The notes under the pieces: model-generated
What the model was told of the DNA's origin: nothing
What the model saw: the letters and a program-made list of their open reading frames with translations, nothing else
The model's database searches: none
Program-made: the position numbers and the translations under genes
In this document: in pieces, positions 1-5,359 of the stretch
Numbering within the stretch: position 1 is the first letter of the stretch
How the letters are laid out: each line of letters begins with the position of its first letter
NCBI GenBank assembly: GCA_052387735.1
Contig: JBQTIW010000195.1
Span: forward strand, 1 to 5,359
Reading direction: 5' to 3'
Length of the DNA: 5,359 nucleotides
From: RBC101 sp052387735
GTDB lineage: Bacteria > Gemmatimonadota > Gemmatimonadetes > Gemmatimonadales > Gemmatimonadaceae

Positions 1-482
1 ACGTCGGCGTGATCGGGAATCCCCAGCAATGACAGCGGCACACCCACCTGATTATTGAGATTCCCGTGCGTCGCATGCACGGCAAAGACGCTGCCAAGCG
101 CTGCGGCGATGAGCTCCTTGGTGCTCGTCTTGCCATTGCTCCCCGCCACGGCGATCACCGGCCCGCCCCACACGCGTCGGCGGAACCGGCCTAACGCGGA
201 AAGTGCGCGGGTCGTATCGCGGACCACGAACACGGGAATGCTATCCCCCGCGGCGACGGCGGGGTCTGACACGATCACCGCGGCCGCACCCCGTTCAACG
301 GCAGCGGCGACGAACGCGTGGCCATCGAACTGCTCGCCACGGAGCGCCACGAACACGTCATCCCGAGCGAGCGCGCGCGTATCGGTGCTCACGCCCCGTA
401 GCGCGACAGATCCACGAGGTCGCGATCCTCGCAACTCGTCTCCCAGCGCCGCGACGACGCGATCCAGCGTCCAGAAACTCAT
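1..482 (-). CDS. murF: UDP-MurNAc-tripeptide:D-Ala-D-Ala ligase MurF (N-terminal part, cut by window edge)
   Basis: Cytoplasmic ATP-dependent ligase that adds D-Ala-D-Ala to UDP-MurNAc-tripeptide, the last soluble step of peptidoglycan precursor synthesis. The window holds the first 160 codons and the gene continues past position 1, so the central and C-terminal domains are not seen. Visible: the N-terminal substrate-binding domain with STDTR (residues 32-36) and VFVALRGEQFDGH (43-55), then the Mur-ligase ATP-binding loop GSNGKTST (114-121) followed by KE, and GNLNNQVGVPLSLL (140-153). The GNLNNQ-GVP stretch after the P-loop is typical of MurF and separates it from MurE. The start is the ATG at 480-482, which shares ATGA with the murE stop, implying translational coupling. 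Upstream there is only a G-rich AGGTGGGG at 490-497, not a canonical Shine-Dalgarno. Family assignment is firm; completeness cannot be judged. Confidence 0.96.
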   Translation of the reverse strand, partial: MSFWTLDRVVAALGDELRGSRPRGSVALRGVSTDTRALARDDVFVALRGEQFDGHAFVAAAVERGAAAVIVSDPAVAAGDSIPVFVVRDTTRALSALGRFRRRVWGGPVIAVAGSNGKTSTKELIAAALGSVFAVHATHGNLNNQVGVPLSLLGIPDHAD

Positions 483-1960
483 GGCGAGACCCCACCTGTC
501 ACGAGCTCGCGCACGATCTCCTTCTCGTCGAACGGAACCGACGTGCTCCCACGGATCTGGTAGGTCTCGTGCCCCTTTCCCGCCAGCACGATCACATCGC
601 CCGGGCGCGCCACGGCCAGCGCTCGGGCAATGGCCTCACGACGATCCTCGATTCGCAGGTGATCCTGCCGCGCCATGCCGCGTTCGATCTCGTCGAGGAT
701 CCGTTCGGGATCCTCCGTGCGCGGATTGTCGCTGGTGAGGATGACCAGGTCGGCCTTTCGTTCGGCGATGCCTCCCATGATCGGTCGCTTGCCCCGATCG
801 CGATCACCGCCACATCCGAAGAGGACGATCAGGCGTCCGCCGTGACCGACGAAGGGACGGACCGCGCTGAGCGCCCGCTCCATGGCATCGGGCTTGTGCG
901 CGTAGTCACGCAGCACCACCGGGTGCTCGTTGATCCGTTCCAGCCGCCCCGGCACCTGGGGCAACGTTGCCAACCGCTCGGCGATCAGCGCCACCGGCAC
1001 GCCTAACGCCCACCCCGTGGCGGCGGCGGCGAGCGCGTTCGACACATTGAAGTCGCCCATCAGCGGCAGTCGCACCTCCACCGACCCTTCCCCCGCGGCG
1101 AGTGTCCAGGTCGACCCCTCCGGTGCATAGGACACGGCACGCGCGGTCACCTCGGCGTCCGGCGAGGCCAGACCGAATCGGACGAGCCGCGGCGCGGGCG
1201 GCAGGTCCGTCCAGATCGCATCATCGGCGTTCGCCACCGCGACGCCGTCGACGCCGAGGAGATCGACCAGCCGCGCCTTGGCTTGGAAGTACTTCGGCAT
1301 GGTCGCGTGGTAGTCCAGGTGATCGCGACTGAGATTGGTGAACACCCCCGCCGCAAATGCGATCTCCTCGACCCGTCGCTGATCGAGTGCGTGGGATGAG
1401 GCCTCCATCACCACAGTGCGCACACCAGCGTTCAGTAGAACGCGCAGCACACGCTGCAACTCGATCGGTCCGGGCGTGGTGAGGCCCTGCCCCCCGGGAA
1501 GCGGCTGCCCTCCACCCGTGAGCACACCTAACGAGCCTATCGATGCGGCCGCACCATCCCATCCGTCCAGCAGGTGCCGGAGCATCGACACGGTCGTGGT
1601 CTTGCCGCTGGTGCCCGTCACGGCGATCACGCGCAACGACCGCGCCGGGAACCCATGTGCCGCCGCACCAATCACCGCGACCGCGCGCCGCGAATCACGG
1701 ACGATCAGCGCGGGCCCGGCCATGCCTGTGGCGTCCTCGACGATCGCCATCGCCATGCCTCGCCTCGCTGCATCGGCAAGGTAGGTGTGCCCGTCGCTGG
1801 TGCTGCCACGGACCGCCACAAAGGCGGCGCCCGGCGTCACCTCGCGGCTGTCGTCGGCGACGCCGGACACCACTTCGGGGAGCGCCCCACGTTCCCCCGC
1901 GAGCAGCCCGGCGTTGCGCAGCGCGTCGCGCAGAAGCTCGCCTCGGAGGGCCGACGTCAT
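479..1960 (-). CDS. murE: UDP-MurNAc-L-Ala-D-Glu:meso-diaminopimelate ligase MurE
   Basis: Cytoplasmic Mur ligase that adds the third stem-peptide residue to UDP-MurNAc-L-Ala-D-Glu with ATP. The 493 residues match the usual length of about 490-500. Seen in order: N-terminal uridine-binding domain with DDSREVTPGAAFVAVRG (36-52), ATP loop TGTSGKTTT (115-123), EASSHAL (186-192), FTNLSRDHLDYH (207-218), K228 in YFQAK at the position of the carbamylated lysine, GDFNVSNAL (302-310), PGRLERI (337-343), DYAHKPDAM (352-360), GGDRDRGKRP (384-393), DNPRTEDPERI (411-421) and GKGHETYQ (461-468). In the known family, DNPR with GKGHE marks meso-diaminopimelate specificity, so DAP-type peptidoglycan is inferred. 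The nucleotide-site neighbour usually read as TTPE or TTPD is TTPGP here (161-165). The ATG at 1958-1960 overlaps the ftsI stop as ATGA, and the stop overlaps the murF start the same way. Confidence 0.98.
   Translation of the reverse strand: MTSALRGELLRDALRNAGLLAGERGALPEVVSGVADDSREVTPGAAFVAVRGSTSDGHTYLADAARRGMAMAIVEDATGMAGPALIVRDSRRAVAVIGAAAHGFPARSLRVIAVTGTSGKTTTVSMLRHLLDGWDGAAASIGSLGVLTGGGQPLPGGQGLTTPGPIELQRVLRVLLNAGVRTVVMEASSHALDQRRVEEIAFAAGVFTNLSRDHLDYHATMPKYFQAKARLVDLLGVDGVAVANADDAIWTDLPPAPRLVRFGLASPDAEVTARAVSYAPEGSTWTLAAGEGSVEVRLPLMGDFNVSNALAAAATGWALGVPVALIAERLATLPQVPGRLERINEHPVVLRDYAHKPDAMERALSAVRPFVGHGGRLIVLFGCGGDRDRGKRPIMGGIAERKADLVILTSDNPRTEDPERILDEIERGMARQDHLRIEDRREAIARALAVARPGDVIVLAGKGHETYQIRGSTSVPFDEKEIVRELVTGGVSP
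695..715. repeat. Perfect 8-bp inverted repeat inside murE
   Basis: GAGGATCC (695-702) and GGATCCTC (708-715) are perfect complements around a 5-nt loop, so the murE mRNA can fold a compact 8-bp hairpin here. It encodes part of the conserved TEDPERIL segment near the C-terminal domain, so codon constraint may explain it. There is no T-run, so it is not an intrinsic terminator. Confidence 0.5.
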
Positions 1961-3993
1961 GGCCGCGTGAGCCTGACGACGGTGCCGGCAGTGACCGTCG
2001 CTCCGGCGGCCGGCGAGGTCGAACCACCGCTTCCCGGCACCAGCGACACCAGCAGGCCGGTCCGATGGAGTTGTCGCACCGCCACCCGGAGGGGGAGTCC
2101 CCGTACGTCCGGCACGATCACCGCACGCGGGGGACCGGCGTTCTCCTTGAGCGGCCTGGACAGGTCGATGGAAACGGCCGGCAGGGGATCGGGCTCCGGC
2201 GTCGAGTCGATGAGCGGAACGCGTGGAGCGCCGGGCGGGGCCGACCCTGCTGAATCGGCTGGCAACGACACCGCGGGGACGTTAGGCGCGTCGGGCGCCG
2301 GCATCATGTCCACTTCACGCTTCTGTGCGATCAGCTGGTTCCAGTCCAGCGATGCGTCTCGTGCGGCGAGTGCCCCCTCGATCACCACCTTCGACAATGG
2401 GGCGGCGACCTTCCCGCCGTAGATCGATTCTTCTCGCGGGTTGTCGATCTTGGCCAGCACCACGTACTGCGCATCCTTGGCCGGGAACAGTCCGACGAAG
2501 GTCGAGGTGTACGTGGATCGCCCATAGACGCCGCCGACGGTGCGGCGCGCGGTCCCCGACTTGCCCGCCAGCGGGAAGCTCGCCAGCCCGGCATCGGTCG
2601 CCGTCCCGCTGTCGACGACGCTCTCGAGCATCGGAATCACCGTGTTCACGGCTTTCGCGCTGAACACCCGTCGCAGGATGCGTGGACGGTGTGCGTAGAT
2701 GACGGTGCCGTCGGCGTCCCGGATCTCCCGGATCAGCGCCGGCGCCGGGAGCAGGCCACCATTCCCGAGGGCCGCGTATGCTGTCGCCAGTTGGAGTGGC
2801 GTCACCGAGAGCTCGTAGCCGATGGCCAGCGACGCATGCGACTGCAACGACCAGTGGCGCGGCTCACGAAGCATTCCGGACGCCTCGGACGGGTAGGGCA
2901 CCCCCGTCGCGCTCCCAAAGCCCAGGTCGCGCAGCAACTCGTACACGTCGCCGTTCGACAACCGTTCGGCAAAACGCGCGATGCCGACGTTGCTCGAGAA
3001 GCGAATCACGTCGCGCAGTGACATGCGGTCCGCTTTGTGCACGTCGGTGATGACGCGCCCGTTGACCGCGTACGTGCCGTGGTAGGTCTCGATGATCTCG
3101 TCAGGCACGGCCATGCCCCGCTCGAGCAGCCGGGCCGCGAAGAATGGCTTGAGCGTGGATCCCGGCTCATATGGCTCGATCAGCGCGCTCACCCCCGCCA
3201 CCTGCCCACCAGGACGCCGGCCGGCCAGGCAGCGGATCTCCCCCGTGCCCGGGTCCATCACCACGACATCGCCTCCGTCCGCCCGCAATCGTGCCACGGC
3301 GTCGGCCAATGCCTTGTCGCAGATGTTCTGTAACGTTTGGTTGATCGTCAGGCGCACGGTGTGCCCTCGTCCCGGCGGCTCGGTCAGCATGTCCGGCGAC
3401 TCGAACCGCTGGCCGCGCATCCCTTTCACCGCACGCGACCGCCCTTCTGTCCCCAGCAGCAGCGAATCGAGAAACAACTCCAGCCCCGACACGCCCCGCC
3501 CGCCGTTGCCGACGGCGCCGAGCAACTGCCGCGCGCCGGTGGACTGCACGTAGACACGGTCTCCCACGTTGGTCACGTGAACGCCATTGAGGCGGGTCAC
3601 CGGTGCGACCCGCGATGGGAGATAGCGACCACGCACCTCGATCCAGCGCCGCTTGCGATTGGTGGCCCGCCGAACCTCGGCACGCGGGATACCCGCCTCG
3701 GTCATGGCGCGCGTCAGTGTTCCGAAGTCCTTCACCTCCGACGGTGCCACGGACAGACTCACCAGCTCCCGGCTGTACGCAATCGGTAATCCGTTGGCGT
3801 CTTCGATGTCGCCGCGCGCCGCCGGTATCGAGGATTCGGCCAGCTGCTGGCGCATCGCCCTCGCCGACCAATGCTCGTGCTGCCACAGCTGGACGTAACC
3901 CGCGCGACCGATGAGGGTGAGCGCGAACAGGACCAGCACGACGTGCACGATCTTGAAGCGCAGTGGCGGTGGGGGGGGAACGTCAGGGTCCAC
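1957..3993 (-). CDS. ftsI: Septal peptidoglycan transpeptidase FtsI (class B PBP) with C-terminal PASTA domain
   Basis: Membrane-anchored D,D-transpeptidase that cross-links septal peptidoglycan with FtsW; a beta-lactam target. 678 residues. Layout: short proline-rich cytoplasmic tail (VPPPPP, 5-10), one membrane segment (about 13-30), PBP dimerisation/pedestal domain (about 55-220, opening with RGDIEDANG at 60-68), transpeptidase domain (about 230-560), Pro/Ala-rich linker (about 570-622), and one PASTA-like domain (about 625-678, VIVPDVRGLPL to the end). Catalytic motifs are complete: STLK with Ser279 and Lys282, SSN (333-335), and KSGT (478-481). There is no transglycosylase domain, so this is class B. 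Position after ftsL and before murE identifies the division enzyme rather than an elongation PBP2. The start is GTG at 3991-3993, giving an 11-bp overlap with ftsL; no later start keeps the membrane segment. The dimerisation motif has Ala where RGxIxDRNG usually has Arg. Some annotations would call this PASTA form penicillin-binding protein 2 or Spo VD-like. Confidence 0.96.
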   Translation of the reverse strand: MDPDVPPPPPLRFKIVHVVLVLFALTLIGRAGYVQLWQHEHWSARAMRQQLAESSIPAARGDIEDANGLPIAYSRELVSLSVAPSEVKDFGTLTRAMTEAGIPRAEVRRATNRKRRWIEVRGRYLPSRVAPVTRLNGVHVTNVGDRVYVQSTGARQLLGAVGNGGRGVSGLELFLDSLLLGTEGRSRAVKGMRGQRFESPDMLTEPPGRGHTVRLTINQTLQNICDKALADAVARLRADGGDVVVMDPGTGEIRCLAGRRPGGQVAGVSALIEPYEPGSTLKPFFAARLLERGMAVPDEIIETYHGTYAVNGRVITDVHKADRMSLRDVIRFSSNVGIARFAERLSNGDVYELLRDLGFGSATGVPYPSEASGMLREPRHWSLQSHASLAIGYELSVTPLQLATAYAALGNGGLLPAPALIREIRDADGTVIYAHRPRILRRVFSAKAVNTVIPMLESVVDSGTATDAGLASFPLAGKSGTARRTVGGVYGRSTYTSTFVGLFPAKDAQYVVLAKIDNPREESIYGGKVAAPLSKVVIEGALAARDASLDWNQLIAQKREVDMMPAPDAPNVPAVSLPADSAGSAPPGAPRVPLIDSTPEPDPLPAVSIDLSRPLKENAGPPRAVIVPDVRGLPLRVAVRQLHRTGLLVSLVPGSGGSTSPAAGATVTAGTVVRLTRP

Positions 3994-4291
3994 GACGCGG
4001 CACCGGCTTGGGCAGGGACATCATCTGTCGGTCGCTGGGGCGCCGAAGGCCGAGCCGCTCAACGAGCGGTTGCAGCCGGGTGAGGCTCTGCGCGCTCGCG
4101 ATGTCCCCCACGAGCTTCGCGCGTTCTGCAGCCAGGCTCGCCCGCTGCCGATCGAGCTCGTGCAACGTGCGCGCACGGGTCACGCCCACCGAGCGGCGCG
4201 CGATCACGGCGCTGGCCACGACGAGAAACGCCACGAGGGCAAGTGCCACGCGGACGCGGGCGCGCTGGGGGGCTACGCGGCGCTTCGCCAT
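3983..4291 (-). CDS. ftsL: Cell division protein FtsL
   Basis: Small bitopic divisome protein that, with FtsB and FtsQ partners, helps recruit and activate FtsW-FtsI at the septum. 102 residues from the ATG at 4289-4291. Visible: basic N-terminus (MAKRRVAPQRARVR), one hydrophobic segment of about 18 residues (14-31), then a charged alpha-helical stretch with heptad-like leucines (about 40-72, HELDRQRASLAAERAKL) expected to form a coiled coil, and a C-terminal LGLRRPSDRQMMSLP (80-94) of the kind commonly seen at the end of FtsL. The open frame extends 50 codons further upstream, but that part lies inside rsmH, lacks hydrophobic character and would bury the basic N-terminus, so the shorter start is preferred. 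It overlaps rsmH by 19 bp and ftsI by 11 bp. Sequence conservation in FtsL is low, so the call rests on topology, size, the C-terminal motif and position between rsmH and ftsI. Confidence 0.9.
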   Translation of the reverse strand: MAKRRVAPQRARVRVALALVAFLVVASAVIARRSVGVTRARTLHELDRQRASLAAERAKLVGDIASAQSLTRLQPLVERLGLRRPSDRQMMSLPKPVPRRGP

Positions 4292-5199
4292 GCCCGCAGG
4301 TGCGCGCTCCGGGCGCGCGGGTTGTTGCCGGCCTCGGCCTCGCTGGCGCGCACCGGCTTGCGCGTCAGGGTCCTGCCTAACGGCTTGCCGCGACAGGTAC
4401 ACATCGGCTGCCTGGGCGGGCAGATGCAGGCGCGGCTCCACTCCTGGAACGTGTGTTTTACCAGCCGGTCCTCGCCGGAGTGATAGGCGATCACGACGAT
4501 CGTTCCTGCGGGCGCAAGCCGATTGCGCAGGGCCGGCAGGGCGCGCGCAAGCCCAGTGAGCTCGTCGTTCACCGCGATTCGCAGGGCCTGAAACAGCCGC
4601 GCAAACTCGGACGGACCCGCCGACGGGCCGTGTACGGCGCGAATGGCGCCAACCAGATCATCACTCGTGGCGAACCGCGCGTTCTCCCGCCGCCGAACGA
4701 TTTCGCCCGCGAGGCGGCCGGCGCGCTTTTCATCGGCATATTCCGCAAACAGGGTCCTCAGCTCTTCGTGCGTCGCCGTGTTCAGCAGTTCAGCGGCGTC
4801 GCGCTCCGCGTCGGGGCCCATCCGCATATCGAGCGGAGCGCCGCGCCGAAATGTGAATCCACGCCCCTCGGCGTCGAGCTGGTGCGACGAAACGCCAAGA
4901 TCGAGCAGGACTCCATCGAAGTGCTCATGGCGAAACTCGTCAATCTCGTCGAGATCCGCGTAGTTCCCTGCTGCGATGCGGAGTGCACCACGTCCCACCC
5001 AGGGAGCAAGCCGCTCCCTGGCACTGGCAAGGGCGCTCGGGTCGCGATCAATGGCGCTCACACGGACGCCTCGTTCGAGGAGGGCAGCAGCGTGCCCTCC
5101 CCCTCCAAGCGTTCCGTCCAGGACGTGCCGTGCGGTGCCCAGCAGGTCGACGACCTCGCGCGCGAGTACCGGCGCATGATAGGCGCTCTCCCAGTTCAT
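4273..5199 (-). CDS. rsmH: 16S rRNA (cytosine-1402-N4)-methyltransferase RsmH (MraW)
   Basis: S-adenosylmethionine-dependent methyltransferase that modifies N4 of C1402 in the 16S rRNA decoding centre. 308 residues from the chosen ATG, close to the family norm of about 310. Visible: HAPVL (8-12), SAM motif I LDGTLGGGGHA (27-37), DRDPSAL (51-57), FDGVLLDLGVSSHQLD (94-109), GRGFTFRRGAPLDMRM (112-127), RLFQALRIAVNDEL (201-214), AYHSGEDRLVKHTF (238-251) and NPRARSAHLRA (293-303). A Cys cluster CIC...CTC (258-269) is present, as in many non-enterobacterial RsmH proteins. The frame also has a TTG at 5242-5244, 15 codons upstream. It is rejected because the family starts about seven residues before HxPVL and because the TTG lies inside the apparent promoter. 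There is no clear Shine-Dalgarno before the ATG; the inferred leader is only about 17 nt. First gene of the operon; mraZ, usually just upstream, is not there. Confidence 0.97.
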   Translation of the reverse strand: MNWESAYHAPVLAREVVDLLGTARHVLDGTLGGGGHAAALLERGVRVSAIDRDPSALASARERLAPWVGRGALRIAAGNYADLDEIDEFRHEHFDGVLLDLGVSSHQLDAEGRGFTFRRGAPLDMRMGPDAERDAAELLNTATHEELRTLFAEYADEKRAGRLAGEIVRRRENARFATSDDLVGAIRAVHGPSAGPSEFARLFQALRIAVNDELTGLARALPALRNRLAPAGTIVVIAYHSGEDRLVKHTFQEWSRACICPPRQPMCTCRGKPLGRTLTRKPVRASEAEAGNNPRARSAHLRAWRSAA

Positions 5200-5222
5200 G
5201 CCGCCGATGTCAGAACGCGGAC

Positions 5223-5252
5223 ATTCTAAGTCAGAAGAGGTCAAAGCGTCAA
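5223..5252 (-). promoter_or_regulatory. Sigma70-like promoter for the rsmH-ftsL-ftsI-murE-murF operon
   Basis: Reading the minus strand, a -35 box TTGACG (5252-5247, 5 of 6 to consensus) is followed by 18 bp and a -10 box TAGAAT (5228-5223, 5 of 6). Transcription would start near 5214-5217, leaving a leader of about 16-18 nt before the rsmH ATG at 5199. It sits in an AT-enriched patch (about 42% G+C over 5221-5280) of an otherwise GC-rich window. The call is by consensus match and position; the start site is inferred. Confidence 0.7.
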
Positions 5253-5271
5253 GTGCTTGTCAGGATTACAG

Positions 5272-5280
5272 TTATGCACA
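5272..5280 (+). promoter_or_regulatory. Perfect DnaA-box 9-mer upstream of the operon promoter
   Basis: TTATGCACA matches the classical DnaA box TTATNCACA at every position. It lies 19 bp upstream of the -35 box, between the rsmH promoter and the putative divergent gene. Such a match is unlikely by chance in GC-rich sequence, though less so in this AT-enriched patch. It is a single box, so it suggests transcriptional control by DnaA rather than an origin. Binding is inferred. It overlaps an inverted repeat that could be the true functional site. Confidence 0.4.
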
Positions 5281-5290
5281 GAGCGTGCAT
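5274..5290. promoter_or_regulatory. Inverted repeat, candidate operator between divergent genes
   Basis: ATGCAC (5274-5279) and GTGCAT (5285-5290) form a perfect 6-bp dyad around a 5-bp spacer AGAGC, a 17-bp site typical in size for a dimeric helix-turn-helix regulator. It is 21 bp upstream of the rsmH -35 box and 33 bp upstream of the putative divergent GTG start, so one protein bound here could affect both directions. The stem is too short and lacks a T-run to be a terminator. The regulator is unknown. Confidence 0.4.
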
Positions 5291-5309
5291 TGCTCAAAAG
5301 CACGTCGCG

Positions 5310-5315
5310 AAGGAG
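5310..5315 (+). promoter_or_regulatory. Shine-Dalgarno site for the divergent gene
   Basis: AAGGAG, a strong match to the anti-Shine-Dalgarno complement, ends 8 nt before a GTG at 5324-5326. It is the best ribosome binding site in the window and the main reason for calling a gene start at the right edge. Confidence 0.5.
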
Positions 5316-5323
5316 AGCAAACA

Positions 5324-5359
5324 GTGTCCATTCCCGCGATAAACAGAGAAGCGCGCCGC
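5324..5359 (+). CDS. Start of an unidentified divergent gene (partial, 12 codons)
   Basis: The GTG at 5324-5326 is preceded at optimal spacing by AAGGAG, and the frame stays open to the window edge. It encodes MSIPAINREARR. Twelve residues are too few to assign a family, and they do not resemble the MraZ N-terminus. No convincing -10/-35 pair was found for it in 5253-5309; a TTGTCA at 5257-5262 resembles a -35 box but has no good -10 at the right distance. An alternative ATG at 5275 in the same strand meets a stop at 5340-5342 and is not favoured. The call depends almost entirely on the ribosome binding site. Confidence 0.42.
   Translation, partial: MSIPAINREARR

Noticed and set aside
203..2422. 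Long plus-strand open frames opposite murF, murE and ftsI (for example 203-1006 and 1574-2422)
   Set aside because: They are antisense shadows produced by GC-rich codon usage. Their translations are rich in Arg, Pro and Ala, match no recognisable family, and lie over genes with intact motifs.
4292..4441. Upstream start extending FtsL by 50 residues
   Set aside because: The added stretch is a shadow of rsmH, charged and without hydrophobic character; the ATG at 4291 gives the normal FtsL topology and length.
4453..5229. 258-codon plus-strand open frame opposite rsmH
   Set aside because: It is antisense to a complete RsmH with every family motif and lacks a convincing ribosome binding site or family resemblance.
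1..5240. High density of GATC, about 50 copies by eye, with about 20 in the first 1,000 bp
   Set aside because: This is roughly three times the composition-based expectation, but many copies come from Val-Ile codon pairs (GTG ATC) in beta strands of the Mur ligases and from GAT C junctions, so codon usage is a sufficient explanation without a genome-wide test.
5200..5244. TTG start giving RsmH 15 extra residues
   Set aside because: It overlaps the apparent -35/-10 region and makes the N-terminus longer than is normal before the HxPVL motif.
5253..5303. Additional inverted match GTGCTT (5253-5258) with AAGCAC (5298-5303)
   Set aside because: The arms are short and 39 bp apart and not centred on the stronger 17-bp dyad; chance is a good explanation.
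5275..5342. Small plus-strand frame of 22 codons from the ATG at 5275
   Set aside because: It has no Shine-Dalgarno, starts inside the dyad and DnaA-box match, and overlaps the better-supported start at 5324 in another frame.

Overview
This window is the front half of a bacterial division and cell-wall (dcw) cluster. It is transcribed leftwards, on the minus strand, in the order rsmH (mraW), ftsL, ftsI (a class B penicillin-binding protein with a C-terminal PASTA domain), murE and murF (cut off by the left edge). Gene content, motifs and order all agree, and the four gene junctions inside the cluster overlap by 19, 11, 4 and 4 bp. This looks like one translationally coupled operon.

The DNA is GC-rich, by eye about two thirds G+C, with GC-rich third codon positions. 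MurE carries the DNPR and GKGHE signatures of meso-diaminopimelate-adding enzymes, which suggests Gram-negative-type DAP peptidoglycan. FtsI nevertheless carries a PASTA domain, as in many Gram-positives and several deep Gram-negative phyla. A GC-rich diderm such as a Gemmatimonadota member would fit, but that is a tentative inference from gene order and style, not from a marker gene.

Layout from right to left: 5324-5359 is the likely start of a divergent plus-strand gene with a good Shine-Dalgarno. 5200-5323 is a short intergenic region, with G+C only about 42% over 5221-5280. It holds a sigma70-like promoter reading into rsmH, a perfect DnaA-box 9-mer and an overlapping perfect inverted repeat. 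5199-4273 is rsmH, 4291-3983 ftsL, 3993-1957 ftsI, 1960-479 murE, and 482 to beyond position 1 is murF. No stretch over 300 bp lacks a gene, and no rRNA, tRNA, CRISPR array, insertion sequence or terminator was seen.

How they work together: RsmH methylates 16S rRNA, FtsL and FtsI are the divisome scaffold and septal transpeptidase, and MurE and MurF add the third residue and the D-Ala-D-Ala dipeptide to the cytoplasmic peptidoglycan precursor. The coding part is conventional. The parts worth a second look are the control region upstream of rsmH, the absence of mraZ at its usual place, and a recurring octamer CGTTAGGC.
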